This document shows, piece by piece, positions 19,419 to 29,125 of a DNA stretch of 64,000 nucleotides. The notes under the pieces are model-generated. The model did not search any database, was not told the origin of the DNA, and was given only the letters and a program-made list of their open reading frames with translations. The position numbers were made by a program, and so were the translations under genes. The first letter of the stretch is position 1, and every line of letters begins with the position of its first letter. The stretch comes from Curvibacter sp. GWA2_63_95 (lineage in GTDB: Bacteria > Pseudomonadota > Gammaproteobacteria > Burkholderiales > Burkholderiaceae_C): assembly GCA_001795455.1 (NCBI GenBank), contig MGPB01000037.1, positions 1 through 64,000 of the forward strand. The letters run 5' to 3'.

Positions 19419-22354
19419 TGCAGCACCCCATACTGGCTGTCAGGGAACAGCGACAAGGTGGCATCTGCCTGGGTCTGCAGTTGCCGCACGAACGCCAGAA
19501 TCTCCGGATCTTCAATAAAGTCTGCACCGCTGCGGGCCGACAAGATGCGCTCTGGCTCCACCGGTTTGCTGATGCCATAGCCTTGGGCATAGTCGATGCC
19601 AGCGTCTACCAGCGCGCGGATGGTGAGCAGGTCTTCGGCAAACTCACCGACAGACTTCATGCCCAGGCTGTTCACCAACCCGCCGATCGCCATGATGATG
19701 GCCATGCCGGACTGGCTGCGCGCGGCATCCCGTACCAGTGAACCGTCCAGCTTGAGGGCATCCACCGAGAGGCCTTTGAGGTAGCCGAACGAAGAATATC
19801 CGGCTCCAAAATCGTCCAGTCCCACCTTGGCCCCCATGGAGCGCACGCGGTCGATAAAGCGCTGCATATTGCGCATATCGGTGATGGCCACGGTTTCGGT
19901 GATTTCGATGCAGATTTTGGAGAGCGCCTGCGGGTGCTGCTCGAACAGGGCGAACAGCTCGGCCGTGAAAAACTCGTCGTTGAGCGAGCCCCCCGAGAGG
20001 TTGACCCCGACAAAGTGGGTGCGCTCCAGGTTCTGGGCGTTGCGCTCCAGCCAATCGATGGCGGTGGTTACCACCCAACGGTCAATGATGGCCGTTTTGC
20101 CATGCGCCTCGGCCGCTTCGATGATGGTGGCTGCGGGCACCACCGAGCCATCGGGTTTGCGCAGGCGCACCAGAATCTCGAAGTTCAGCGAGTCAAAGGG
20201 GCGACTCAGGGACAACTCCGGCTGCATCACCAAGAACAAACCCTGGGGCGTCTCGCCACGCTCCAGGCAGTTGATCAGGTCCAGCTCGTCCTGGTGCTGT
20301 TGGAAGAAGCGGTCACCCGACTCCATCACCACTAGGCGCTGGGAGCTGCGCTTCTTGGCCATGCGACACAGGGTGTCGGCAGCAGACACCACGTCTTTCA
20401 GCGGTGACTGCCCAAAACGCGCCATGCCCACCAGCCCCCCGGACACATCCAGCGAAAAACTCTGGTTGTCGATCTGAAACGGCGTGGAGCCGATCAACAT
20501 GGCAATGCTGTTGCAGCTGGCCTCGCTGTCTTCCATGCTGGCGCGGGAGAACACGATCACAAATTCGTCTCCGCCAATCCGGGCCAATTTATCCTTGCGC
20601 TGCAGCACACTGCCCATGCGCTCGGCCACCTGCTTCAGCACATTGTCTCCGGCCGTATGCCCGTACAGGTCATTGATGAGCTTGAAGCGGTCCAGGTCAA
20701 AGTAGGCCAAGGCGCTGGGCTGGTAGTCCGGCTTTTCAGCTTCCAGCGCCAGGCCGCGCAGGTTCAGGCAGCCCGTCAACGGGTCGTGGCTGGCCAGGTA
20801 CTCCAGGCGCTGCGTGGCCAACACGCGTTCTGTGATGTCCTGCAAGGAGCATTCGATGGTGTTGCCATCCACCGTCGACGCATTGATGGCAAACCAGCTC
20901 GGCTCCCCAGCGCGCGGCAGCAAGGTCTGCGTTTGCAGGTCCACCGAGGTGCTGTGCCGAGCGCTGTGCAGCGCCAGCACTTGCTCCACCACCGCCCCAT
21001 CAAACCAGTCCTTCAAACCCATTGGCTCCACCTGGGCGGTGCGCCGCAACATGGCGTGGAAGGCCGGGTTGGCTTTGATGATTGTCTGGCCCCGCCCGAT
21101 GGTGAACAGGCCCACCGGGGAGTCCTGGTACGCAGCCTCCAGCAGCTTCTGGGCGCGCTGGTTCTGCAAGCGGTGGAAACGCATGTGCTCGGCCACCGCC
21201 GCCGAGGCCAGCAGGGCCGAGGCAATCGCGGCGGTCACGCTGTTGAGCCCGGCCATCAAGGAGCGCTGCCCCGTGGCCGCAGCCACCACCTCGTTCATGC
21301 TGGCGACCAGCGTCACCGTGATGGAGGCGGCGTACCAGCCCGCCACGCGCGAATGGGTGTGGCGCAAAATCTTGGTCAGGTAGAACAGCATGAGCGCAAC
21401 CACGGAAAACGTGGCGCCCCACAGCATCGGCAAGATCTGCTCGTACGACAAAAAGGGACAGGCCAGGATGATGGCCACCGCGCTAAGCTGGTGCACGGTC
21501 AGGGGCCAGCCTGCCTTGACCTCTTCCAACTCGCTCTTGAACAACGCACTGAACAGGCCAATGGTCATGGCGTAGTACATGCACAAGAGCCACTGCCGAC
21601 TCACGATCATCCAGTCCGCCGCCATCGGGTAACCCAGCAACTCCAGGTCGGTCCCGGCCGACAAACCTGCCATACGCATGTTCAACAACAGCCATCCGGT
21701 AAACGTCCAATACAAGGCGCTGCGGTTCACCAAGGCCGTCAACAGCATGAAGATGGCCAACACGCCGATGCCGGCCTCCAGCATCACACCGGTCTTCTGG
21801 TGCGCCACCTGGGCTTGCGCCAAGGCGCTGGGCTGCCACAGTTCCGCAGCGATCTTGGCAGGCCCGCGATAGGCAGCGCGACACAGCAAGTCAACGCCCT
21901 CAAACGCGGGGGACAAAGGCAAGGAGAAACCCGCCCGGCTACGGCGCATGGCACCCGAAGTGCCATGGCGGTTGGCTTCACCCAGCAACTGCCCGTTCTG
22001 GACGCTCCAGCACGCGAGACTGGCCGCATGGCGCGAAGGAAAGTCAATCTCCTGGGACTGCCGGGCAACAGCCTCTGGCACACGCAACAGAACCCAGAAA
22101 GGCTGCAGTGACAGACGAGTCTCGGCCGAGTCCTGCGCGGGCAACGCCGCCAGGCGCTGGGCCAGGGACGACAGAGCCGCCGTGTCCACGGGCGCCGACT
22201 CCTCCCAGACATGCATGGGCAGGACCAGGCCCCGGGCCGGGTCTGCATGGCCCAACTGCCAGAGCAAAGTGAAGCCCGCCAGCACTACCAGTACGGCCGG
22301 AAACACCCAAGTAGTCAATCGGTCCAACAACCATCCAACGACTTTTACAGCCAT
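19415..22354 (-). CDS. membrane GGDEF-EAL protein with 7TM sensor and PAS domain
   Basis: A 979-residue c-di-GMP enzyme. It has a first membrane helix (about 15-33), a periplasmic region (to about 188), a seven-helix 7TM-DISM-like block (about 190-390) and a PAS-like domain (about 400-515). The GGDEF domain (about 520-685) has intact GGDEF at 594-598. The EAL domain (about 700-945) carries EIL in place of EAL at 726-728, with GLDDFGAGYSS at 845. Both activities look possible. No I-site RxxD is evident at the usual place before GGDEF, so feedback inhibition may be absent. The signal sensed by the periplasmic/7TM part is unknown. Confidence 0.92.
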   Translation of the reverse strand: MAVKVVGWLLDRLTTWVFPAVLVVLAGFTLLWQLGHADPARGLVLPMHVWEESAPVDTAALSSLAQRLAALPAQDSAETRLSLQPFWVLLRVPEAVARQSQEIDFPSRHAASLACWSVQNGQLLGEANRHGTSGAMRRSRAGFSLPLSPAFEGVDLLCRAAYRGPAKIAAELWQPSALAQAQVAHQKTGVMLEAGIGVLAIFMLLTALVNRSALYWTFTGWLLLNMRMAGLSAGTDLELLGYPMAADWMIVSRQWLLCMYYAMTIGLFSALFKSELEEVKAGWPLTVHQLSAVAIILACPFLSYEQILPMLWGATFSVVALMLFYLTKILRHTHSRVAGWYAASITVTLVASMNEVVAAATGQRSLMAGLNSVTAAIASALLASAAVAEHMRFHRLQNQRAQKLLEAAYQDSPVGLFTIGRGQTIIKANPAFHAMLRRTAQVEPMGLKDWFDGAVVEQVLALHSARHSTSVDLQTQTLLPRAGEPSWFAINASTVDGNTIECSLQDITERVLATQRLEYLASHDPLTGCLNLRGLALEAEKPDYQPSALAYFDLDRFKLINDLYGHTAGDNVLKQVAERMGSVLQRKDKLARIGGDEFVIVFSRASMEDSEASCNSIAMLIGSTPFQIDNQSFSLDVSGGLVGMARFGQSPLKDVVSAADTLCRMAKKRSSQRLVVMESGDRFFQQHQDELDLINCLERGETPQGLFLVMQPELSLSRPFDSLNFEILVRLRKPDGSVVPAATIIEAAEAHGKTAIIDRWVVTTAIDWLERNAQNLERTHFVGVNLSGGSLNDEFFTAELFALFEQHPQALSKICIEITETVAITDMRNMQRFIDRVRSMGAKVGLDDFGAGYSSFGYLKGLSVDALKLDGSLVRDAARSQSGMAIIMAIGGLVNSLGMKSVGEFAEDLLTIRALVDAGIDYAQGYGISKPVEPERILSARSGADFIEDPEILAFVRQLQTQADATLSLFPDSQYGVLH

Positions 22355-22535
22355 ACCTTTTTTGTTGCTTGGTAGCTATTTGCTTCGGGCACAAGCCCGT
22401 AAGGGTTAATCAATGTGCGGCACGCAGAGCGCCTCATCTACTATGCCATGAGAACCAGCGCAAATTGGCGGCGTTACAAATAGGTATGGCCACAAGCTCC
22501 CCTCCTGCCTGCCCGGCAAAAACCATCCCCCTAAA

Positions 22536-24551
22536 ATGCCCCCCGTGAACGCCCTCTTGCCCCCTACCTACACCGCAGCACCCCGCCGCCCCATCCGCGA
22601 ACTGCCCGACGAACTCATCAGCCAGATTGCGGCTGGCGAGGTGGTGGAGCGCCCCTCCAGCGTGGTGCGCGAGTTGGTAGACAACGCGCTGGACGCGGGC
22701 GCCACCCAGGTCACGCTGCGTCTGTTGGCCGGTGGCGTGCGCCTGATCAGTGTCGAGGACGATGGCCAAGGCATCCTGCGCGATGAACTGCCGATTGCCT
22801 TCAAGCGCCACGCCACCAGCAAGATCGGCAACCTGCACGACCTGGAGAGCGTGGCCACCATGGGCTTTCGCGGCGAAGCGCTGGCCGCTATCAATTCCAT
22901 AGCTGATTGCGCAATATTGTCAAGGGCTAGCGGCCTGAATGATGCCTATTTGCTGGACGGCCGCACGGGCGAACTGAAGCCTGTGGCGCGCAGCCAGGGC
23001 ACGACGGTCGAGGTGAAAGAGCTGTTCTACAGCACCCCGGCCCGTCGCAAGTTCCTGAAAACCGATGCCACCGAACTGGCCCACTGCATCGAGGCTGTAC
23101 GCCGCCACGCACTGGCTCGCCCCGATGTGGGCTTTGCCATCTGGCACGAGGGCAAGTTGGTGGAGCAATGGCGCAAGTGTGAACACGCCGACCCGCTGGC
23201 CGCCCTCGACCAGCGCCTCTCGGACGTGCTGAGCCCCGAGTTTCTGGCGCAGAGCGTGCGCGTGGACTGGCACAGCAGCCAAGCCAACGAATACGGCCAG
23301 CCCGCACTGCGCGTCTGGGGCCGTGCTGGCGTACCCGACGCTGCCCGCTCCCGCGCCGACCAGCAGTTCTGCTACGTAAACGGCCGCTTTGTGCGCGACA
23401 AGGTGCTGACCCATGCCGCGCGCAGCGCCTATGAAGACGTGCTGCACGGCAACCGCCAGCCGGTTTATGCGCTCTACGTGGCGATGGACCCCACGCGCGT
23501 GGACGTGAACGTGCACCCCACCAAGATCGAGGTGCGCTTCCGCGACAGCCGCGAAGTGCACCAGGCGGTGCGCCACGCGGTGGAAGACACCCTGGCGGCA
23601 CCCCGCGCCGCCGCAGCGGTTGGCGCCACGGCTGGGCAGACGCAGGCTCCCAGCTTGTTTGGCAACCCCGGTGAGGCAAACACCCTGCCCGCACCGGGAA
23701 TTTATGTGCCAAATAGGCCTGCAGCCCCCATGTACAGTGCGCAACCAGCTATCAAATTTGAAGCAGATTCGGATTTGATAGGCCACCGCGTCAGCGATGT
23801 AGGCGCCCTGTGGCAACGCCAGCCCACACCCCAAGAAGGCTGGGCGGCACAGGGCTTTGCGCAGGTAAAGGGGGAGCCCGCACAGCGGGCGGGAGACGCG
23901 GAGCAAAGCGCTGTGCCGCCCAGCCGTCCAGCGAGCGAAGAAGAAGTCTGGCCCCTAGGCCGCGCCATCGCCCAACTGCAAGGCGTCTACATCCTGGCCG
24001 AGAACACCCAAGGCCTGGTCATCGTGGACATGCACGCCGCCCATGAGCGCATCGTCTACGAACGCCTTAAAACGCAGATCAGCCTCACCGCACCCGATGG
24101 TTCGGTGCACCCGCTGGCCAGCCAACCACTCTTGATTCCCGCCACCTTCGCCGCCACCCCCGACGAAGTGGCCACCGCTGAGGCCCATGTCGCCACGCTG
24201 AACACACTAGGCCTGGAGATCAGCCCCTTCTCGCCCAAGACCCTGGCCGTGCGCGCCGTGCCCACCACGCTGGCCCAGGGCGACGCGGTGGAACTGGCGC
24301 GCAGCGTGCTGGCCGAACTGGCCCAGCACGACGCCAGCACCGTCATCCAGCGCGCACAAAACGAAATATTGGGCACCATGGCCTGCCACGGCGCCGTGCG
24401 CGCCAACCGCAAACTCACCCTCGAAGAGATGAACGCCCTGTTGCGCGACATGGAAGCCACCGAACGCAGCGACCAATGCAACCATGGCCGCCCCACCTGG
24501 CGCCAGCTCACCCTCAAAGAGCTGGACACGCTGTTTCTGCGGGGGCGCTGA
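22536..24551 (+). CDS. mutL: DNA mismatch repair protein MutL
   Basis: ATPase that couples MutS mismatch recognition to strand excision. The N-terminal GHKL ATPase has the motifs ELPDELISQIAAGEVVERP, DDGQGI, ATSKI and GFRGEALAAI. The transducer domain includes DVNVHPTKIEVRF. The C-terminal dimerisation domain ends in CNHGRPTWRQLTLKELD. At 671 residues it is normal length. Two copies of the 57-bp repeat lie inside: one (22887) replaces codons in a conserved part of the ATPase domain using rare codons (ATA, AGG, TCA), the other (23708) is in the variable linker. Confidence 0.96.
   Translation: MPPVNALLPPTYTAAPRRPIRELPDELISQIAAGEVVERPSSVVRELVDNALDAGATQVTLRLLAGGVRLISVEDDGQGILRDELPIAFKRHATSKIGNLHDLESVATMGFRGEALAAINSIADCAILSRASGLNDAYLLDGRTGELKPVARSQGTTVEVKELFYSTPARRKFLKTDATELAHCIEAVRRHALARPDVGFAIWHEGKLVEQWRKCEHADPLAALDQRLSDVLSPEFLAQSVRVDWHSSQANEYGQPALRVWGRAGVPDAARSRADQQFCYVNGRFVRDKVLTHAARSAYEDVLHGNRQPVYALYVAMDPTRVDVNVHPTKIEVRFRDSREVHQAVRHAVEDTLAAPRAAAAVGATAGQTQAPSLFGNPGEANTLPAPGIYVPNRPAAPMYSAQPAIKFEADSDLIGHRVSDVGALWQRQPTPQEGWAAQGFAQVKGEPAQRAGDAEQSAVPPSRPASEEEVWPLGRAIAQLQGVYILAENTQGLVIVDMHAAHERIVYERLKTQISLTAPDGSVHPLASQPLLIPATFAATPDEVATAEAHVATLNTLGLEISPFSPKTLAVRAVPTTLAQGDAVELARSVLAELAQHDASTVIQRAQNEILGTMACHGAVRANRKLTLEEMNALLRDMEATERSDQCNHGRPTWRQLTLKELDTLFLRGR
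22887..22943 (+). repeat. 57-bp intragenic repeat, copy C
   Basis: Begins GCTATCAATTCCATAGCTG, then TTGCGCA and AAGGGCTAGCGGCCTGAATG, aligning without gaps to copies A and B. It is sense, codon-aligned, in the MutL ATPase domain just after GFRGEAL. This protein segment keeps normal MutL length, so the element replaced rather than lengthened the region, or the match is partly convergent. The local codon use is AT-rich and unlike the flanks. Confidence 0.6.
23708..23764 (-). repeat. 57-bp intragenic repeat, copy D
   Basis: On the minus strand it begins GCTTCAAATTTGATAGCTG, then TTGCGCA and GGGGGCTGCAGGCCTATTT. It lies antisense in the variable linker of mutL and encodes RPAAPMYSAQPAI, closely matching the peptide of copy E. 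An ATCAAAT/ATTTGAT inverted pair extends past its end on the plus strand (to about 23780). Confidence 0.75.
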
Positions 24552-24764
24552 CCACGCGCGCCCTGCCCTGCAGCTGAATTCTGGGCACGCGGGACGAGGC
24601 CCGATTGCTGGCGTTGCTGCCAACCCACGGCACGGCTACGCGCTCGGGGAATATAGAAAGTTGGGAGGACAGGCCGCATAATCGTTGCAACTTTGACTTG
24701 CATCGAGTCTTAGCCCTGTACGAACGGCCCCATTGCCTTTATCTTCCGTAGGCTGACCCGGGGC

Positions 24765-27700
24765 GTGTTTGTCCCTGCTCCAGGAGCTTGTCTTTTGAAC
24801 GCTGTTGCACCCCAAACCAACCCCTGGGAAAATTTGCGCGGGATGCGAAACCAGCTGCTGGTGCTGGCAGCAGTCCTGTTGCTCCTGCTGTGGGTCGAGG
24901 TGCCGGACAGCCTGCGCGGCATCGCGGGGTATGAGCCTTTGCACTCCCTGCTGGAGATCATCGCCATTGTGGTGTCCGGACTGATTTTTGCGACGGTTTG
25001 GAACGCACAAGCCCACAAGGCATCGGGCAGCATGCCCCTGCTGGCATACACCTTTTTGGGTGTGGCACTGCTGGACTTCTCACACCTGATGTCTTTCAAG
25101 GGCATGCCGCTGTATGTCACGCCCAGCGACCCGGAGAAAGCCATCAACTTCTGGTTGGCTGCGCGAATGCTTGCCGCCGTCGGCCTGTTGCTGGTCGCCG
25201 CCCTGCCCTGGAAGCCCTTGCGCCGCCCCCTGCATCGCTATGGCCTGCTGGCAGGCGTGCTGGCATTTGTGGTGTTGGCACACTGGGTGTTCCTGTTCCA
25301 TCCAAGTGCCATGCCACGTACCTTTGTCGCAGGCAGTGGGCTGACGGCACTCAAGGTCCGTCTGGAATACGGCCTGATAGGCCTGCACCTGTTGGCGGCA
25401 GTCTTTCTGCTGAAGCGCAGGCGCACTGAACCCGGCCCGCACCTCACGGCACTGCTGGGTGCGGTGCTGACCATGGCCATGAGCGAGCTGTTCTTCACGA
25501 TGTACGCCAGCGTGACAGACCTGTTCAATTTGGCCGGCCATGTGTACAAGGTAATCGCTTACCTGTTCCTCTACCAGAGCATCTTTGTCGCGACCGTACA
25601 GCGCCCCTACCAGGCGCTGGATGCGGTTCAGAGCAGCCTCAAAGCCACGCTGGAAGCGATTCCCGACATGATTTTCGAGATGGAGCTCAATGGCACTTAC
25701 TACAGCTACCACACCCCCCAGATTGACCTGTTGGGCATAGCGGCCACCACGCTGGTGGGGAAAAACGTGCGGGACGTCATGCCCCGCGCCTCCGCCGACA
25801 CCGTACTTGCGGCCCTGAAGGAGGCCATGGACAAGGGCCGCTCCAGCGGGTATTTGGTCAAGTTGCGCTTGCGTGACGGCTGGCGATGGTTTGAACTCAC
25901 AGCCGCACGCAAGGCGCTGGAAGCCGATGCTGAACCACGACTCATTGTGCTGACCAGGGATGTCACTGAACGCATGGAGTCAGAGCAGCAACTCAAACTG
26001 CTGGGAACGGCCATGGCAGACCTCAACGACATTGTGCTGATCACGGAAGCCGAGCCCTTGCACGGTGCGGGCCCGCGCATCGTGTTTGTGAACGAGGCGT
26101 TTGAGCGCAAGACCGGGTACACCCGGGAAGAGGTTTTAGGCAAGACACCCCGCATCCTGCAGGGCCCCCATACCGACCGCGCCGTGTTGGACCAGATCCG
26201 CCAAAGCCTGCAGCACTGGAAATCAATCCACGCCGAGCTGATCAACTACAGCAAAAGCGGCGAGGAATTCTGGGTGGAGCTCAATATTGCCCCCATCGCC
26301 GACAGCACGGGCTGGTTTACCCACTGGGTCTCTGTACAACGTGACGTGACGGAGCGCGTCCGGGCGAAAAATGCCTTGCAGGCGTCCCTGCAACACACCC
26401 AGGCCATTCTGGACAACATGGCCGATGGCGTCGTCACCATCGGCCCGGATGGGTTGGTCAGAACGTTCAACAAAGCCGCAAGTGCCATGTTCGGCTACAA
26501 CGCCGACGAAGTGGTGGGGCGCAATGTGTCCATGCTGATGCCCGAGCCCCACCGCAGCCAGCATGACGGCTACCTCGAACACTACCGGCAGACAGGCGAA
26601 GAACGGGTGCTTGGCAAACCCCGCGAACTGGAGGGCAGGCGCAAAGACGGCAGTACCTTCCCCATGAACCTCTCGGTATCGCAAACCATACACCTGGGCG
26701 AAGCGACCTTCATTGGCCTGGTGCGTGACATTACCCAGCGACGCTCCGATGAGGAAGAAATCCGCAGGCTGGCGTTTTACGATGGCCTGACCGGCCTGCC
26801 CAACCGCCGCCTGCTGGCCGACCATCTGCGCCATGCGCTGGCCGCTTCCAGCCGTAGCGGGTTGTATGGTGCAGTGATGTTCCTGGACCTGGACCACTTC
26901 AAGCAGGTCAACGACACCCAGGGGCATGCAGTGGGTGATGACCTGCTCCAGCAAGTGGCCACCCGTCTGCAAATGGCCGTGCGCGAGGGTGACACCGTGG
27001 CCCGCTTGGGTGGTGATGAATTCGTGTTGGTGCTGGAAAATCTCAGTGCCAAACACGATGAGGCAGCTGCGCGTGCGGAGGTAGTCGCCCACAAGATCTT
27101 GCACTTGTTGGCCGAACCCTGCAGCCTGCAGGGCAAGCCCCACGTGGCGACGACCAGTGTGGGCATCGCCTTGTTTGTGGAAAACAGCAAAAGTTATGAC
27201 GACTTGCTCAAGGAGGCCGATGCCGCGCTCTATCAGGCCAAGGCCGCGGGACGCAACACCTTCTGCTTTTTTGACCCCGCTATGCAGGCCAAGGCGGTGG
27301 AGCGCAGCCAGATGGAAGAAGAAATTCGCCATGGACTCCTTGCGCAAGAGTTTGTGCTGTTCTACCAACTGCAAGTGGACCCGCACGGCGGCAGCCTGGG
27401 GGTGGAGGCACTGATCCGGTGGCAGCACCCCCAGCGAGACATGGTGTCGCCCGCTCACTTCATTCCATTGGCTGAGGAGACCGGCCTGATATTGCCGCTG
27501 GGCCAGTGGGTGCTTGAGACCGCTTGCCAGCAGTTGGCCCGCTGGGCCCAAGACCCTTGCACCGCCCACCTGACGATCGCCGTCAATGTAAGCGCTGCCC
27601 AGTTTGCACAAGCTGACTTTGTGGCACAGGTCGAGCACGCCTTGACCACCTCCAACGCGCCACCGGAACGGCTGAAGCTGGAACTGACGGAAAGCACATT

Positions 27701-28070
27701 GGCCGCCAATGTGGAAGACCTGGTCCTGAAGATGAGTGCCCTGCGCCAGCACGGCGTGAGCTTCTCGCTGGACGATTTCGGCACCGGCTATTCCTCACTG
27801 GCCTACCTCAAACGCCTGCCGCTGCAGCAACTCAAGATTGACCAGGGCTTTGTGCGCGACCTGCTGACCGACCCCAACGACGCCACCATCGCCCGCACCA
27901 TCATCTCGCTGGGCCATAGCCTGGGGCTGGTGGTGATTGCCGAGGGGGTAGAGGACGAAGGCCAACGCCAAGCCCTGGCAAGCATGGGATGTGATGCTTA
28001 CCAGGGCTACTATTTCGGCAAGCCGCTGCCGGTCGACACCCTCGAAGCGGGGCTGCGCAACAAGGTGTAG
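24765..28070 (+). CDS. MASE3-PAS-PAS-PAS-GGDEF-EAL c-di-GMP protein
   Basis: A large bifunctional c-di-GMP enzyme, 1101 residues from the GTG at 24765. A TTG at 24795 with AGGAG eight bases ahead is an equally good or better start. Order: MASE3-like membrane sensor (about 30-275), three PAS domains (about 290-405, 410-535, 540-660), GGDEF (about 668-835, motif at 749-753) and EAL (about 850-1090, motif EAL at 881-883, LDDFGTGYSS at 1002). Both catalytic motifs are intact. The second PAS resembles a LOV domain (GKTPRILQG) but lacks the flavin-binding Cys, so light sensing is unlikely. Confidence 0.93.
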   Translation: MFVPAPGACLLNAVAPQTNPWENLRGMRNQLLVLAAVLLLLLWVEVPDSLRGIAGYEPLHSLLEIIAIVVSGLIFATVWNAQAHKASGSMPLLAYTFLGVALLDFSHLMSFKGMPLYVTPSDPEKAINFWLAARMLAAVGLLLVAALPWKPLRRPLHRYGLLAGVLAFVVLAHWVFLFHPSAMPRTFVAGSGLTALKVRLEYGLIGLHLLAAVFLLKRRRTEPGPHLTALLGAVLTMAMSELFFTMYASVTDLFNLAGHVYKVIAYLFLYQSIFVATVQRPYQALDAVQSSLKATLEAIPDMIFEMELNGTYYSYHTPQIDLLGIAATTLVGKNVRDVMPRASADTVLAALKEAMDKGRSSGYLVKLRLRDGWRWFELTAARKALEADAEPRLIVLTRDVTERMESEQQLKLLGTAMADLNDIVLITEAEPLHGAGPRIVFVNEAFERKTGYTREEVLGKTPRILQGPHTDRAVLDQIRQSLQHWKSIHAELINYSKSGEEFWVELNIAPIADSTGWFTHWVSVQRDVTERVRAKNALQASLQHTQAILDNMADGVVTIGPDGLVRTFNKAASAMFGYNADEVVGRNVSMLMPEPHRSQHDGYLEHYRQTGEERVLGKPRELEGRRKDGSTFPMNLSVSQTIHLGEATFIGLVRDITQRRSDEEEIRRLAFYDGLTGLPNRRLLADHLRHALAASSRSGLYGAVMFLDLDHFKQVNDTQGHAVGDDLLQQVATRLQMAVREGDTVARLGGDEFVLVLENLSAKHDEAAARAEVVAHKILHLLAEPCSLQGKPHVATTSVGIALFVENSKSYDDLLKEADAALYQAKAAGRNTFCFFDPAMQAKAVERSQMEEEIRHGLLAQEFVLFYQLQVDPHGGSLGVEALIRWQHPQRDMVSPAHFIPLAEETGLILPLGQWVLETACQQLARWAQDPCTAHLTIAVNVSAAQFAQADFVAQVEHALTTSNAPPERLKLELTESTLAANVEDLVLKMSALRQHGVSFSLDDFGTGYSSLAYLKRLPLQQLKIDQGFVRDLLTDPNDATIARTIISLGHSLGLVVIAEGVEDEGQRQALASMGCDAYQGYYFGKPLPVDTLEAGLRNKV

Positions 28071-28075
28071 TCCAC

Positions 28076-29125
28076 CTAGTACTTCAGCGCCGTACTCTTA
28101 CCCCAGAACACCCGGTACGCAAACACCGTGTAGCCGATGATGACCGGCAGCACGACCACGGTGCCATAGAAGATGACCAGCAAAGCCTCGGGCGCGCTGG
28201 CGGCGTTCCAAATGGTGAGTTTGTCCACCACCAGCCACGGGAACAGGCTGTAGGCCAGGCCATAAAAGGCCAACAAAAAAATCCCTACGGTGCTGGCAAA
28301 GGGCACGGCTGCGCCGTACTGGTTGGCTTGCGCCAGACGCGTGGGCAGGCGCTTCAGGCTGCGCGCAATCACCACAAACAGCGCAACCGTCATGGCCGGA
28401 ATCGGCAGCAGCATCACCACATTGGGAAAGCTGAACCATTTGTCAAAAATGCGCGGGCTGACCCAGGGTGTGGCCAGTGAAATGGCAGCCACACCAGCGG
28501 CCGTGAGCCACAGGCTGGCCTGGGCCCAGCGCACGGCCTTCATTTGCAGCGCACCTTCCGTCTTCATGATCAGCCAACCCGCGCCCAGCAGGCAGTAGGC
28601 TGCCACCAGGCACAGGCCAATCAACGCATTGAAGAGTTGGCTGCCCCAGTCGCCGCCAAAACCGGTGACCAGCCCGCCCAACATGAAGCCCTGCGACCAG
28701 CCCGCCAACAGTGAACCGGCATAGAACGCACGGTCCCACAAAGGCTTGTGCTCCGCCCGCGCTTTCACCCGAAAGTCAAACGCCACACCGCGCAGCGTCA
28801 GCCCAAACAGCATCAGCGCCACCGGCAGATACAAGGCTCCCAGAATGACGCCGTGCGCCATGGGAAACGCCACCAGCAACACGCCCACTCCCAGCACCAG
28901 CCAGGTTTCGTTGGCGTCCCAAAAGGGGCCGATACTGGCAATCATGGTGTCCTTCTGCGCCTCGTCATCGGCCCGGCGCAGCAGCACGCCCACCCCCAGG
29001 TCGTAGCCATCCAGAATCACATAGGCCAGCATGGCCAAGGCCATCACCAGGGCAAACACCAGAGGCAGCCAGCCTGCGGGTTGGCTCAGGTCGGGCAGGG
29101 TCAGCAGGTGGTTGGGTTCAAGCAC
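28076..29125 (-). CDS. cydB: cytochrome bd-type quinol oxidase subunit II
   Basis: Membrane subunit of the bd/cyanide-insensitive oxidase that reduces oxygen with quinol at high affinity. Visible signatures: AYVILDGYDLGVGVLL in the first helix, FWDANETWLVLGVGVLLVAFP and GVAFDFR. I choose the GTG at 29125, just before LEPNHLLTLPDL, giving 349 residues and an eight-base overlap with cydA. The longer open frame would add 20 residues lying inside cydA. The stop is five bases from the convergent GGDEF-EAL gene, so there is no room for a cydX gene. Confidence 0.93.
   Translation of the reverse strand: MLEPNHLLTLPDLSQPAGWLPLVFALVMALAMLAYVILDGYDLGVGVLLRRADDEAQKDTMIASIGPFWDANETWLVLGVGVLLVAFPMAHGVILGALYLPVALMLFGLTLRGVAFDFRVKARAEHKPLWDRAFYAGSLLAGWSQGFMLGGLVTGFGGDWGSQLFNALIGLCLVAAYCLLGAGWLIMKTEGALQMKAVRWAQASLWLTAAGVAAISLATPWVSPRIFDKWFSFPNVVMLLPIPAMTVALFVVIARSLKRLPTRLAQANQYGAAVPFASTVGIFLLAFYGLAYSLFPWLVVDKLTIWNAASAPEALLVIFYGTVVVLPVIIGYTVFAYRVFWGKSTALKY

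Noticed and set aside
20657..22111. 484-codon open frame on the plus strand
   Set aside because: Antisense to the 979-residue GGDEF-EAL gene.
22346..22400. Possible further 57-bp repeat copy between the GGDEF-EAL gene and mutL
   Set aside because: Shares GGTAGCTATTTGC and a few more bases, but the rest does not align in register. Too weak to list as a copy.
26223..27752. 509-codon open frame on the minus strand
   Set aside because: Antisense to the 1101-residue GGDEF-EAL gene; composition is that of a complement frame.
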